This document shows positions 8,658 to 15,847 of a stretch of DNA of 21,739 nucleotides, in pieces. The position numbers and the translations under genes were made by a program. The notes beneath the pieces are model-generated. The model was not told the DNA's origin. It ran no database searches and saw only the letters and a program-made list of their open reading frames with translations. How positions within the stretch are numbered: the stretch's first letter is position 1; the number at the start of each line of letters is the position of its first letter. Source of the DNA: CAYSAA01 sp964428905 (GTDB taxonomy: Bacteria > Atribacterota > Phoenicimicrobiia > Phoenicimicrobiales > Stramentimicrobiaceae); assembly GCA_964428905.1 (NCBI GenBank), contig CAYSAA010000056.1:1-21739 (forward strand), in the 5' to 3' direction.

Positions 8658-9149
8658 TTATCTTTTTGAAAATGTCCTATTAAGAAAATATATCTTATAA
8701 AGATCTTCAGCTAAAAAGATAAGCCAGGAAACACCGGCAAAAGGAACAGAAACATAAACCCAACCTAAATTCATTCCGGTTAACTCCGAACGCTGGATGA
8801 GCCCCCAACCGACAAAATATTGATAACCGTAGAAAATAAATACAAAAGTTACTGTTCCAATGACAAAAAAGTAGATAGCGTCAATCCACTTTCCCATGCC
8901 GGTCGAAATCTTGTCTCCAAAGATATCAACAAAAAAGTGCTTTCTTCCTCTAACTCCACTTATAGATCCAAGAAAGATAAGCCAAATTAGGGAAAAATTC
9001 ACTGCTTCCAGCGTCCAGAGATACCTGGGAATAAAATCTATGTATCTTCCAGCCACTTGAATCGCTAACGAAAATAATAAAATATACATAAAAAGTATTA
9101 TTAATTTCCCAATCAATCCATGGTAAAAATCTACAAAACGTAAAAACAT
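8658..9149 (-). CDS. dctQ: TRAP transporter small permease subunit DctQ
   Basis: The 163-residue membrane protein has four predicted hydrophobic helices (about residues 13-30, 45-62, 88-108 and 129-148), the DctQ topology. Conserved-type stretches include SLIWLIFLGSISGVRGRKHF and the W-rich last helix. It is the small membrane partner of DctM and docks the binding protein. GAGGGG (9155-9160) lies 5 nt before the ATG. It is encoded between dctP and dctM as in standard TRAP operons, with a strong hairpin separating it from dctP. Confidence 0.92.
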   Translation of the reverse strand: MFLRFVDFYHGLIGKLIILFMYILLFSLAIQVAGRYIDFIPRYLWTLEAVNFSLIWLIFLGSISGVRGRKHFFVDIFGDKISTGMGKWIDAIYFFVIGTVTFVFIFYGYQYFVGWGLIQRSELTGMNLGWVYVSVPFAGVSWLIFLAEDLYKIYFLNRTFSKR

Positions 9150-9176
9150 CTTTACCCCTCTTTATCATGAATACTG

Positions 9177-9213
9177 AAGCAGGCAGAAAATTTTCAACCT
9201 CTGCCTGCTTTTT
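9177..9213. terminator. Strong hairpin between dctP and dctQ
   Basis: AAGCAGGCAGA (9177-9187) and TCTGCCTGCTT (9200-9210) are perfect 11-bp arms with a 12-nt loop. On the plus strand the stem is followed by a T-run (9209-9213). On the minus strand, the sense of the operon, only two T follow, so it may act as an mRNA-stabilising or partial termination element that keeps binding-protein transcript above permease transcript. That role is known for similar hairpins after binding-protein genes; here it is inference. Confidence 0.7.
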
Positions 9214-9246
9214 GTATTATCGTAATTGATAATAATCTCTAATCAA

Positions 9247-10260
9247 TTAGTGTTTTGCATTAATTGCTTTGATGTTATCCATAATATCTTCAACACCTAA
9301 TTCTTTAGCATATTCTTCAACGACCGGTACAGCCCTGTTTTGAATCTCAGTATTGTAGAACATAATTACCTTCAATTGACCGGATTCAACCAAACCTTCC
9401 AGTATTTTATCACCTTCCCCAACTTCTGTTTCATGATGGTAGGCAGAGGCTTCCGGACCGGCCTTTAAAATAGCTTCCTGTAATGCTTCCGGGAAACTCT
9501 GAAAACGTTTCTCACTGATACATAGGACCCTGACAGTCATTTGATGGTTTGTTAACACATAATAGGGTGCTACTTCATAAAATTTCATTTCACTCATACC
9601 GGCAGGTTCATTTTCCAAACCGTCTAAGACACCGGTCTTAATTGCCTCATAGGTCTGCATATAATCTAACGGAGTAGCCTTGACACCAACAGCATTAAAA
9701 ACATTCTGTGCCAGTGGTGAACCTTGCACTCTCATTTCAACCTCCGGCAAATCAGCAGTCCTCCAGACAGGTTTGTTCAGTATTAAGTTTCTTTGTGCAC
9801 CACCACCATAACCAATAATTCTAACACCTTTTTCTGTTACATTATCGGCGATTGGCTTAAATACTTCGGTTTCCATTCCCTCTTCCCACGCAGCTTCATT
9901 CTTAAAAAGAAAAGGTGCGTCCATAAAAGGAGCTCTCTCGTCCCAGGTTGCCATCCAGGCGGGTGAAATGATGCTTACATCAATGGAAATACCCTGCATC
10001 ATATATTCAAAAGCATCTTTTTCAGTTCCCAAGTCAGCGGAATGATGCAATTCAAATTCAATCGGTCCGTCATAATATTCTTTAACTTTGTCAGCAAAAA
10101 ATTCCAGAGTCCTATAATAGACATGCTCTTTCGGTAACATAGTTTCTAAGACTAGCGTTACTGGCTCCTGAGCAACTGACATTAAAGTAGCAGACATCAG
10201 AAGTACTAAAACAAGTACTATGGTTAAACTAACAATTGACATTCTTTTAAACCTATTCAT
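9247..10260 (-). CDS. dctP: TRAP transporter substrate-binding protein DctP
   Basis: The 337-residue exported protein has a signal peptide (basic start, hydrophobic core about 8-28, likely cleavage after VA at residue 30) and no lipobox Cys. The mature part has the DctP/TAXI-unrelated TRAP fold: LHHSADLGTEKDAFE, then R157 in GGAQRNL and R177 in VEMRVQGSPLAQ. The second Arg is the conserved residue that pairs with a substrate carboxylate in DctP family members. KTGVLDGLENEPA is also typical. It captures an organic acid or related anion outside the membrane for DctQM. AGGAGG lies upstream of the ATG (complement of 10271-10278). A sigma-A-like promoter and an inverted repeat precede it, making it the first gene of the GRE operon. 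Confidence 0.94.
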   Translation of the reverse strand: MNRFKRMSIVSLTIVLVLVLLMSATLMSVAQEPVTLVLETMLPKEHVYYRTLEFFADKVKEYYDGPIEFELHHSADLGTEKDAFEYMMQGISIDVSIISPAWMATWDERAPFMDAPFLFKNEAAWEEGMETEVFKPIADNVTEKGVRIIGYGGGAQRNLILNKPVWRTADLPEVEMRVQGSPLAQNVFNAVGVKATPLDYMQTYEAIKTGVLDGLENEPAGMSEMKFYEVAPYYVLTNHQMTVRVLCISEKRFQSFPEALQEAILKAGPEASAYHHETEVGEGDKILEGLVESGQLKVIMFYNTEIQNRAVPVVEEYAKELGVEDIMDNIKAINAKH

Positions 10261-10406
10261 TATTAAAATTACCTCCTCATTTTTATTTTTACAGTTCGAA
10301 AATTTCAGATTTTGACATCTACAAAGAACCGTGATTTCAGTTCATCTACCACCCCCAATGATACTTTCCGTAGATTTACCTCTGATTCTGCAAGTTAAAC
10401 ATAGTG

Positions 10407-10422
10407 AACAACTGGTATTGTT
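10407..10422. promoter_or_regulatory. Inverted repeat at the dctP transcription start, operator candidate
   Basis: AACAA (10407-10411), CTGGTA spacer (10412-10417) and TTGTT (10418-10422) form a perfect 5-bp dyad. It lies about 9 nt downstream of the proposed -10 box, so a bound protein would cover the start of transcription, a repressor position. The spacer plus right arm contain GGTATT, similar to the half-site of the palindrome at 12468-12480. Confidence 0.35.
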
Positions 10423-10430
10423 ATGTAAAT

Positions 10431-10459
10431 ATTATACTATTCAGGAAAGCTCCAGTAAA
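10431..10459 (-). promoter_or_regulatory. Sigma-A-like promoter for the dctPQM-GRE operon
   Basis: On the minus strand, TTTACT (10454-10459) and a perfect TATAAT (10431-10436) are 17 nt apart, the preferred spacing. Transcription would begin near 10424 and give a leader of about 165 nt. No other good promoter was found between the SDR gene and dctP. Confidence 0.6.
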
Positions 10460-10585
10460 TAAAAATTTATTTTCTCTTACCATCTAAAAATTTCTGATAA
10501 GGGATCTTTTCCTTTGACTGATAACCATGATTCCTTTTTTTAAATTTTGCATTGAATAATCCTTATTCATACCATAGTAACTAAA

Positions 10586-11317
10586 CTATCGCATGAACAA
10601 TCCCCCATTAACATCAATTGTTTCCCCGGTTATGAAATCATTGTCCACAAGAAATTTAATGGTTAAGGCAATATGGTCAGCTTCCCCTATCCGCTTGATG
10701 GGTGTGTTTTCCCTGAATTGTTTCATTTTCTCTGGGGTCGAGACTTTCTCATGGAATGGCGTATCAATCACACCAGGTGCCACAGCATTCACCCTGATTT
10801 TAGGAGCCAATTCATTGGCAAATCCACGCGTAAAAGAATCGACAGCTCCTTTGCAGGCACCGTAGATTGTTGATGATGGTGAACCGTGACGCATGGCAAT
10901 TGATGTAATATTAATAATACAGGGATCATCAGCTTTCTCCAGTAAGGGAATACACAATGAAGATAATTTCATGGTTGAAAAGGTATTCAGGTTAAAAGTA
11001 TCCAGCATATGTTGCCATTCTAACCCCTTAGCAGATTGTCTTTTAATCATACCACCAGCATTGTTTACCAGAATATCCAATTTCTGAAATTGTTTTTTCA
11101 CTTTTTCTACCAAATCAATACATGCCTGTTCTGTCGTTAAGTCTGCTTGCATTAACACAGGTTTCCCTCCTCCGCTTTTTACTTCTTCAGCTACTTGTTC
11201 TGCTGCATCCTTAGACTGATTATAATGAACGATAACATCATTATCCGGAGCTAAAATTCTGGCAGTGGCAGCTCCTAAACCTGTACTTGCACCTGTGATT
11301 AATATTACTTTTGACAT
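10586..11317 (-). CDS. SDR family NAD(P)-dependent oxidoreductase
   Basis: The 243-residue classical short-chain dehydrogenase has the cofactor motif TGASTGLG (8-15), NNAGG (85-89) and the catalytic set Ser139, Tyr152 and Lys156 in IYGACK. VAPGVIDTPF and the DVNGG tail are also standard. It interconverts a hydroxyl and a keto group; the substrate is not readable from sequence. Relatives include 3-oxoacyl-ACP reductase-like and gluconate 5-dehydrogenase-like enzymes. The ATG is preceded by GGAG. It follows the MDR gene by 67 nt on the same strand and probably shares its transcript. An SDR next to an MDR beside a GRE suggests stepwise oxidation or epimerisation of a polyol or hydroxy acid (inference). 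Confidence 0.88.
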   Translation of the reverse strand: MSKVILITGASTGLGAATARILAPDNDVIVHYNQSKDAAEQVAEEVKSGGGKPVLMQADLTTEQACIDLVEKVKKQFQKLDILVNNAGGMIKRQSAKGLEWQHMLDTFNLNTFSTMKLSSLCIPLLEKADDPCIINITSIAMRHGSPSSTIYGACKGAVDSFTRGFANELAPKIRVNAVAPGVIDTPFHEKVSTPEKMKQFRENTPIKRIGEADHIALTIKFLVDNDFITGETIDVNGGLFMR

Positions 11318-11384
11318 ATCTATATACTCCTTTTCATTTATAAAATTTTCTCTAAGTCATCATTATTAATCAAAAGCTAAAAAA

Positions 11385-12410
11385 CTACAACTTAAACAAT
11401 ATTTTGAGTCCCTCTTTTTCCCTTGCGATATGGAATGCCTTTTCCCATTCATCCAACGAAAAAATATGAGAAATTAAAGGTTTAACATTTAGATTGTTAG
11501 AAGAAAGTAGCCTTAAAGTCTTCCGCCAAGAGAAATCCGTCTTGGAAAGTGAACCAAAAAGATCTACTTCTTTAAAACAAATTTTATCAAAGTGCAGAGA
11601 TAATGGTTGAGCGGACAAGCCAATTTGAGTGAAGGTTCCTCTTTTCCTGAGCAGATTAAGGCCCATTTCTACGGCAGGGGGAGCTCCTGAACATTCTAAC
11701 ACTACATTTGCTCCATTTCCTTCTGTTAACCTATGAATCAAACTCGATAAATCTTCCTTCTCAACATTGATACAATAATCTGCCCCAATTTCCTTCGCAA
11801 CACTTAAACGCTGTTTATCAACAGATGTCCCCCCAACAACCACTTCTGCTCCCATCAATTTAGCAACTTGAACTGCCATCAATCCAATCGCTCCTGGCCC
11901 CAATACAACGACAACATCTGCGGGTAATATGTTAGAGCGCTCAAATAAAGCATGTACCACACAGGAAAGTGGTTCTGACAAAGCAGCACTTAGCATGTCT
12001 ACATTTTCAGGAATTTTATACAAATTTTGCTTTGTGGAAATCACAAAATCAGCAAAGGCTCCATCTTTTTCTGCGCCAAGTTGTTTACGGTAAGGACACA
12101 AACAAAATCTTCCAGCCCTACATAACTCGCAATCTCCGCATACTTCAGCATTTGTTTCTGCTACAACTCGATCACCTAATTGAAAATTACTTATGTCTTG
12201 ACCCACCTCCACAATCACGCCACTAAATTCATGTCCTAATGTTACGGGAGGATTATTATGATATTCATCTGACTGAATATGTAAATCTGTTCCACAAATT
12301 CCAGCATAATGAACTTTAATCTTGACTTCACCAGGCCCAGTATTTGGCTCCGGAATATTAACTAATCTCAAGTGACCTATCCCTTTTTCTAATTTTCTTA
12401 AAGCTTTCAA
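11385..12410 (-). CDS. Zinc-dependent medium-chain alcohol/polyol dehydrogenase
   Basis: The 341-residue MDR protein resembles threonine, sorbitol and idonate dehydrogenases. Catalytic zinc ligands are Cys39 (GICGTD), His60 and Glu61 (GHEF), with Glu146 in SEPLSC. The structural zinc site is complete: C91, C94, C97 and C105. GPGAIG (171-176) is the nucleotide-binding loop. It would oxidise a secondary alcohol of a polyol or hydroxy acid, using NAD(P). The start codon is TTG (12408-12410), supported by AGGAGA (12417-12422), 6 nt upstream. A promoter with an internal palindrome lies just before it. It leads the two-gene MDR-SDR unit between the AOR gene and the TRAP/GRE operon, all on the same strand. 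Confidence 0.9.
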   Translation of the reverse strand: MKALRKLEKGIGHLRLVNIPEPNTGPGEVKIKVHYAGICGTDLHIQSDEYHNNPPVTLGHEFSGVIVEVGQDISNFQLGDRVVAETNAEVCGDCELCRAGRFCLCPYRKQLGAEKDGAFADFVISTKQNLYKIPENVDMLSAALSEPLSCVVHALFERSNILPADVVVVLGPGAIGLMAVQVAKLMGAEVVVGGTSVDKQRLSVAKEIGADYCINVEKEDLSSLIHRLTEGNGANVVLECSGAPPAVEMGLNLLRKRGTFTQIGLSAQPLSLHFDKICFKEVDLFGSLSKTDFSWRKTLRLLSSNNLNVKPLISHIFSLDEWEKAFHIAREKEGLKILFKL

Positions 12411-12464
12411 TCTTATTCTCCTAAATTTACTCTAATTTGTATCATTAGCCCGCTAGGTTAAATT

Positions 12465-12494
12465 GTAATACCTGAGGTATGCCTTTTACGTCAA
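12465..12494 (-). promoter_or_regulatory. Probable promoter of the MDR-SDR unit
   Basis: On the minus strand, TTGACG (12489-12494, five of six consensus bases) and TATTAC (12465-12470, four of six) are 18 nt apart. The leader to the TTG start would be about 48 nt. The palindrome at 12468-12480 lies within it. Confidence 0.45.
12468..12480. promoter_or_regulatory. Perfect palindrome, operator candidate
   Basis: ATACCT-G-AGGTAT is a perfect 6-bp dyad around one central base. It overlaps the proposed -10 box and runs into the -35/-10 spacer of the MDR promoter, a position where a dimeric regulator would block RNA polymerase. GntR-type repressors often bind short palindromes of this kind, but no regulator gene is in the window. 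Confidence 0.5.
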
Positions 12495-12565
12495 TTATTT
12501 CATGATGCTACCAAAATTAGAAACAACAAAGCGAAATAATTTATTCTATCATATCCCATTCAAAT

Positions 12566-14473
12566 CTATAAATGTCTTTCTATTTCTTCAGTCAACCAAT
12601 CTAAATCCAGTTCAATCAACTTTCCTCTGGTTGGTTCTCCTCTGGGATTCCATCCCATCAACTCATAGCGTAATTGCTTGGCCTCTTCAAAATCCTTTCT
12701 ATCCAACGCTCCCTTGCCTTTTAAAGGCCCTTCAGTAAAATTGGTAAAGAATATCTCGGGCACTGTGTCATCATCTGCATTAAATCCTTCCCTGATATTA
12801 TACATCCTGGCCATATTGATGGTTCTTTCACCCAATTTCATCAGCTCATACCAGGTTGTCTTCCAACCGGTTGTGGCGCGAATGATCGCTAATAATTCAT
12901 CCATCGTACCTACGCTTCTGGGGACATAGCCAAAGTAACAGATACCTAAAATATCAAAGAGAGTCCAGTAAATATCTAAAATCTTAAACAGAGCTACTTT
13001 CCGGTAACTTAAATCTGTTGGATCCAGTGGTCTGAGGATACCAAGGCCGCTCATCTCTTGTAAGCCTGGTGAATTTTCATGGGAAAAAAGTGTATCATGT
13101 GGGGCTTTCATATGATCTGACCCATAATCAGAAAAGGCAAACTGCAAGGCCAAACTAGCTTTTACTCTGGGATCATGCATGGCAATTTCCTGTCCCTTTA
13201 CTTCTCGCAAGAATTTCTCCGAACCTTTCCCAATCATGCGGGAAGCAATACGTGATCCCTGGGCTAACAGCTTTCCGAAACCATCTTTGTTAGCAATTTT
13301 CTCAATCAATGGTAAAACTGCTTCCTTATTCCCAAAATGCAAGTCAAGACCATCCGTATCCTGCTTGGTTAAAATTCTCTCTTCATAACATTGCATGGCA
13401 AAGGCGATAACCATACCGGTAGAGATGGTATCAATACCCCATTTATTGCATAATTCATTGGCTTTGGCCACATATTTTAGATCATCAATACCACAAAGGG
13501 AACCCATAGTTACCACAGTTTCATACTCAGGCCCCCCATAAACCGGATCCACTTCGAGTTTTTTATCCTTGACCTCTACAACCCTTTTACAACGAATGGG
13601 ACAGGCATAGCAACTGTCTCTCTTTTTTAGAATTGTTTGATTGTAGACTTCGGCAGTCAGGTTCTCTCCTTTTTCAAAATAACCGGTAGTCCAGTTTAGG
13701 GAAGGAAGTGATCCTGATTCATAATAAGCTCTTACCCCTGCCGGTGTACCGTATTTTCTTAATCCGCTACTCAATGGATTTTTCAGGACCCTTTGTCCAA
13801 TATCTTTGGCAATTTCTTTCACCTTTTCTTTATCATACAAAGAAATAGTGCGTGTACCTTTTACCACAATAGCCTTAAGCCTTTTGGAACCCATAACAGC
13901 ACCCAATCCATTTCTCCCATTAAAATGAGTTAGCTCATTAACAATATTGGCAAATAGTACCTGATTCTCACCCCCGAGGCCAATTTGACATATCCTGATA
14001 TTTTTCTCTCCTAATTCTTTCTTAATCAGCTCATCAACCTGGTGGGTTTCTTTCCCCCACAAATGAGAGGCATCTTTAAATTCAACTTCTCCGTCTTTTA
14101 TCCAAAGATAGCAAGGATTTTGAGCAATACCACGAATAATAATAGCATCATAACCGGCTTTTTTCAGTTCCGGTCCCCAATAACCCCCAGCTTCTGATTC
14201 CCCCTCTGCACCGGTTAGGGGAGATTTAGAACAAATTGTATAGCGGGGCATGGCCGGAGCAAGATTTCCCAAAATCACACTCGTGGAAAAAATGAGTAGA
14301 TTGTCTCCGGAGAAAGGATCTGTTTTGGGCTTCATTTCTTTGAGCATATAGTAAAGACCAAATCCTCTTCCTCCCCAGTAAGTGCGATAAAAAGTATCAT
14401 CTGGTTGTTCAATTTCAATACTTTCTTTTTTCAGGTCAATTCGTAAAATTTTACCGTTGTAACCAAATGGCAT
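12566..14473 (-). CDS. Aldehyde:ferredoxin oxidoreductase (tungsten pterin enzyme)
   Basis: The 635-residue protein belongs to the AOR family, which oxidises aldehydes to acids (or the reverse) with ferredoxin, using a tungstopterin and one [4Fe-4S] cluster. The cluster ligands are visible: C288, C291 and C295 in SCYACPIRC, and C512 in ILGICYFG. YNGKILRIDL at the start, GRGFGLYYML (36-45), NGRNGLGAVMGSKRLKAI, GPEYET (314-319) and AMHDPR (431-436) are all family signatures. The length is normal and no key residue is missing. AGGAGT lies just before the ATG. It ends about 70 nt before the MDR promoter. It is divergent from a DUF362 ferredoxin-like gene that could share its electron flow. It is cytoplasmic and oxygen-sensitive by family. 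Confidence 0.94.
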   Translation of the reverse strand: MPFGYNGKILRIDLKKESIEIEQPDDTFYRTYWGGRGFGLYYMLKEMKPKTDPFSGDNLLIFSTSVILGNLAPAMPRYTICSKSPLTGAEGESEAGGYWGPELKKAGYDAIIIRGIAQNPCYLWIKDGEVEFKDASHLWGKETHQVDELIKKELGEKNIRICQIGLGGENQVLFANIVNELTHFNGRNGLGAVMGSKRLKAIVVKGTRTISLYDKEKVKEIAKDIGQRVLKNPLSSGLRKYGTPAGVRAYYESGSLPSLNWTTGYFEKGENLTAEVYNQTILKKRDSCYACPIRCKRVVEVKDKKLEVDPVYGGPEYETVVTMGSLCGIDDLKYVAKANELCNKWGIDTISTGMVIAFAMQCYEERILTKQDTDGLDLHFGNKEAVLPLIEKIANKDGFGKLLAQGSRIASRMIGKGSEKFLREVKGQEIAMHDPRVKASLALQFAFSDYGSDHMKAPHDTLFSHENSPGLQEMSGLGILRPLDPTDLSYRKVALFKILDIYWTLFDILGICYFGYVPRSVGTMDELLAIIRATTGWKTTWYELMKLGERTINMARMYNIREGFNADDDTVPEIFFTNFTEGPLKGKGALDRKDFEEAKQLRYELMGWNPRGEPTRGKLIELDLDWLTEEIERHL

Positions 14474-14650
14474 ATGACACTCCTTCCTTTAATTCCTACG
14501 GCAATAGATATTCTTAAAATTGATTCATTGTCCCAACTTTTTGGCAAAATAAATAATTTATTGTTGCTATCTGGTGAGAATTCCAAACTTTGTCTGTTTA
14601 TTGATACTTTTGTATTTTCATCTAAATCACTACTTATTCTATCAAATTTT

Positions 14651-14659
14651 TGGTATAAT
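14651..14659 (+). promoter_or_regulatory. Extended -10 promoter for the DUF362 gene
   Basis: TGGTATAAT holds a perfect TATAAT (14654-14659) with the upstream TG of an extended -10 element. No good -35 is seen. Transcription would start near 14666, about 20 nt before the ATG at 14688, leaving room for the ribosome site GGGAAGAG. Confidence 0.55.
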
Positions 14660-14687
14660 TGAAAAGTTTAATAACCAGGGAAGAGAA

Positions 14688-15839
14688 ATGGAAAATAATA
14701 AAGTTATTTTTACACCATGCAATACATATCAGGAAAAGGATATTCAAGCTGCAACCAGGCAATTATTTCAAGAATTAGGTGGTTTAGCAAATTATGTGAA
14801 ACCAGGACAAAAAGTCCTTTTAAAGGTAAACCTGCTTATGAAAAAACCTCCGGAAGCCGCTGTCACTACCCATCCGGCTTTAGTAGAAGCAGTCATTAAT
14901 CAGATCCAGGATCTCGGCGCACAAGTCATCATAGCTGATAGTCCTGGTGGCCCATTTACGAAAACCTGGCTGAAAAGAATCTATCGGGAAACAGGGATGG
15001 AGGCTGTGGCTAACAAAACTGGTGCCCAGTTGAACTGGAATCTCCAACAACAGGATTTTCCCTTTCCGGAAGGGAAAATCCTGAAACAGATTACCCTGGC
15101 TAAATTTACTAAAGAAGTCGATGTTGTTATTTCTATCGCCAAATTAAAGACTCATGGACTTACGATTTATACTGGCGCTGTAAAAAATATATTTGGTACT
15201 ATACCCGGCCTCTTAAAGGCCGATTATCACCTTAGAATGAGCGATGTAAGGGATTTCTCAAATATGCTGGTTGATGTTGTTGAATACGTAAAACCACAGC
15301 TATCTATCATGGATGCTGTAATCGGTATGGAAGGTGCCGGCCCTTCATCGGGAGATCCAAAACAGGTTGGACTTCTGGCCGCTTCAACCAACCCCCATGC
15401 CCTTGATCTGGCTTGTTGTCATATCATTGGACTGGCTCCCAACCAGGTTTTTACCCTACAGAAAGCGATAGAAAGGGGTCTTATTCCCAAAAACTTCCAG
15501 ATGTTAGATATCCAGGGTATGGACCGGGAAAATTTAACACCTATTCCATTTAAAATCCCCATATCTTCTAGAAGTAAGCATATCCCCGTTCCCCTGCCTG
15601 CTAACCTTGATCGCTTTTTTTACAATATCCTGCGCCCGAGTCCTAATTTCATCCATGAAAAATGTGTAGGTTGCGGAATATGTGTCCAGAATTGCCCGGC
15701 TAAATGTATTAAATTGGTTGGAAAAAAAGCTTATCCAGACTTATCTCGTTGTATCCGCTGTTTTTGCTGCCAGGAATTATGTCCCTATCATGCAGTAGAA
15801 ATAAAACGTGGAAGATTATCAAGGCTACTATTTCGATAA
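14688..15839 (+). CDS. DUF362 protein with C-terminal double-cluster ferredoxin domain
   Basis: The 383-residue protein has an N-terminal DUF362 domain: LKVNLLMKKPPEAAVTTHP, IADSPGGP, IAKLKTHGLTIYTGAVKN and a later MEGAGPSSGDP stretch, all typical. The C-terminal ferredoxin domain has two [4Fe-4S] motifs, C326/C329/C332/C336 and C355/C358/C361/C365. DUF362 function is not established; the ferredoxin end points to electron transfer. An in-frame ATG at 14574 would add 38 residues, but the start at 14688 is preferred because an extended -10 promoter lies between the two and GGGAAGAG precedes this ATG. It is divergent from the AOR gene, so it may exchange electrons with AOR (inference). The 3' end is 8 nt from a convergent radical SAM gene. 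Confidence 0.88.
   Translation: MENNKVIFTPCNTYQEKDIQAATRQLFQELGGLANYVKPGQKVLLKVNLLMKKPPEAAVTTHPALVEAVINQIQDLGAQVIIADSPGGPFTKTWLKRIYRETGMEAVANKTGAQLNWNLQQQDFPFPEGKILKQITLAKFTKEVDVVISIAKLKTHGLTIYTGAVKNIFGTIPGLLKADYHLRMSDVRDFSNMLVDVVEYVKPQLSIMDAVIGMEGAGPSSGDPKQVGLLAASTNPHALDLACCHIIGLAPNQVFTLQKAIERGLIPKNFQMLDIQGMDRENLTPIPFKIPISSRSKHIPVPLPANLDRFFYNILRPSPNFIHEKCVGCGICVQNCPAKCIKLVGKKAYPDLSRCIRCFCCQELCPYHAVEIKRGRLSRLLFR
15053..15081 (+). repeat. Perfect 12-bp inverted repeat inside the DUF362 gene
   Basis: GGATTTTCCCTT (15053-15064) and AAGGGAAAATCC (15070-15081) are exact complements around TCCGG. In the protein it encodes roughly DFPFPEGKIL. The RNA would fold into a stable hairpin with a 5-nt loop in the early part of the message. 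Confidence 0.6.
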
Positions 15840-15847
15840 TGTATTAC

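Larger units (their letters stand above)
10261..10585. other. 325-nt gene-free region carrying the dctP promoter and leader
   Basis: No protein frame is convincing here. Reading toward dctP it holds a possible terminator dyad after the SDR gene (GAATAA/TTATTC at 10554-10568), two copies of CTGATAA 24 nt apart (10494-10500 and 10518-10524), the promoter at 10431-10459, an inverted repeat at 10407-10422 and a leader of about 160 nt. In the leader, ATCTAC/GTAGAT (10344-10349 with 10370-10375) could pair. I recognise no riboswitch class. Confidence 0.6.

Noticed and set aside
8950..9168. A 72-codon frame overlapping dctQ on the same strand.
   Set aside because: It lies in another frame of the well-supported dctQ gene and resembles no known protein.
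10261..10424. A riboswitch or T-box in the dctP leader, prompted by a GGGGGTGG stretch.
   Set aside because: The rest of the T-box consensus and a terminator are missing, and no other riboswitch core was recognised.
10494..10524. Direct repeat CTGATAA, two copies 24 nt apart, upstream of the dctP promoter.
   Set aside because: Two 7-base matches in AT-rich sequence are weak evidence; noted in the region entry only.
10554..10568. GAATAA/TTATTC dyad after the SDR gene as a terminator.
   Set aside because: The stem is short and A/T only, and there is no T-run after it on the minus strand.
14548..14562. AATAAA/TTTATT dyad in the AOR-DUF362 intergenic region as an operator.
   Set aside because: It is pure A/T in an A/T-rich spacer and expected by chance.
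14574..14687. A 38-residue N-terminal extension of the DUF362 protein starting at 14574.
   Set aside because: An extended -10 promoter at 14651-14659 lies inside it, the family domain starts after it, and the ATG at 14688 has its own ribosome binding site.
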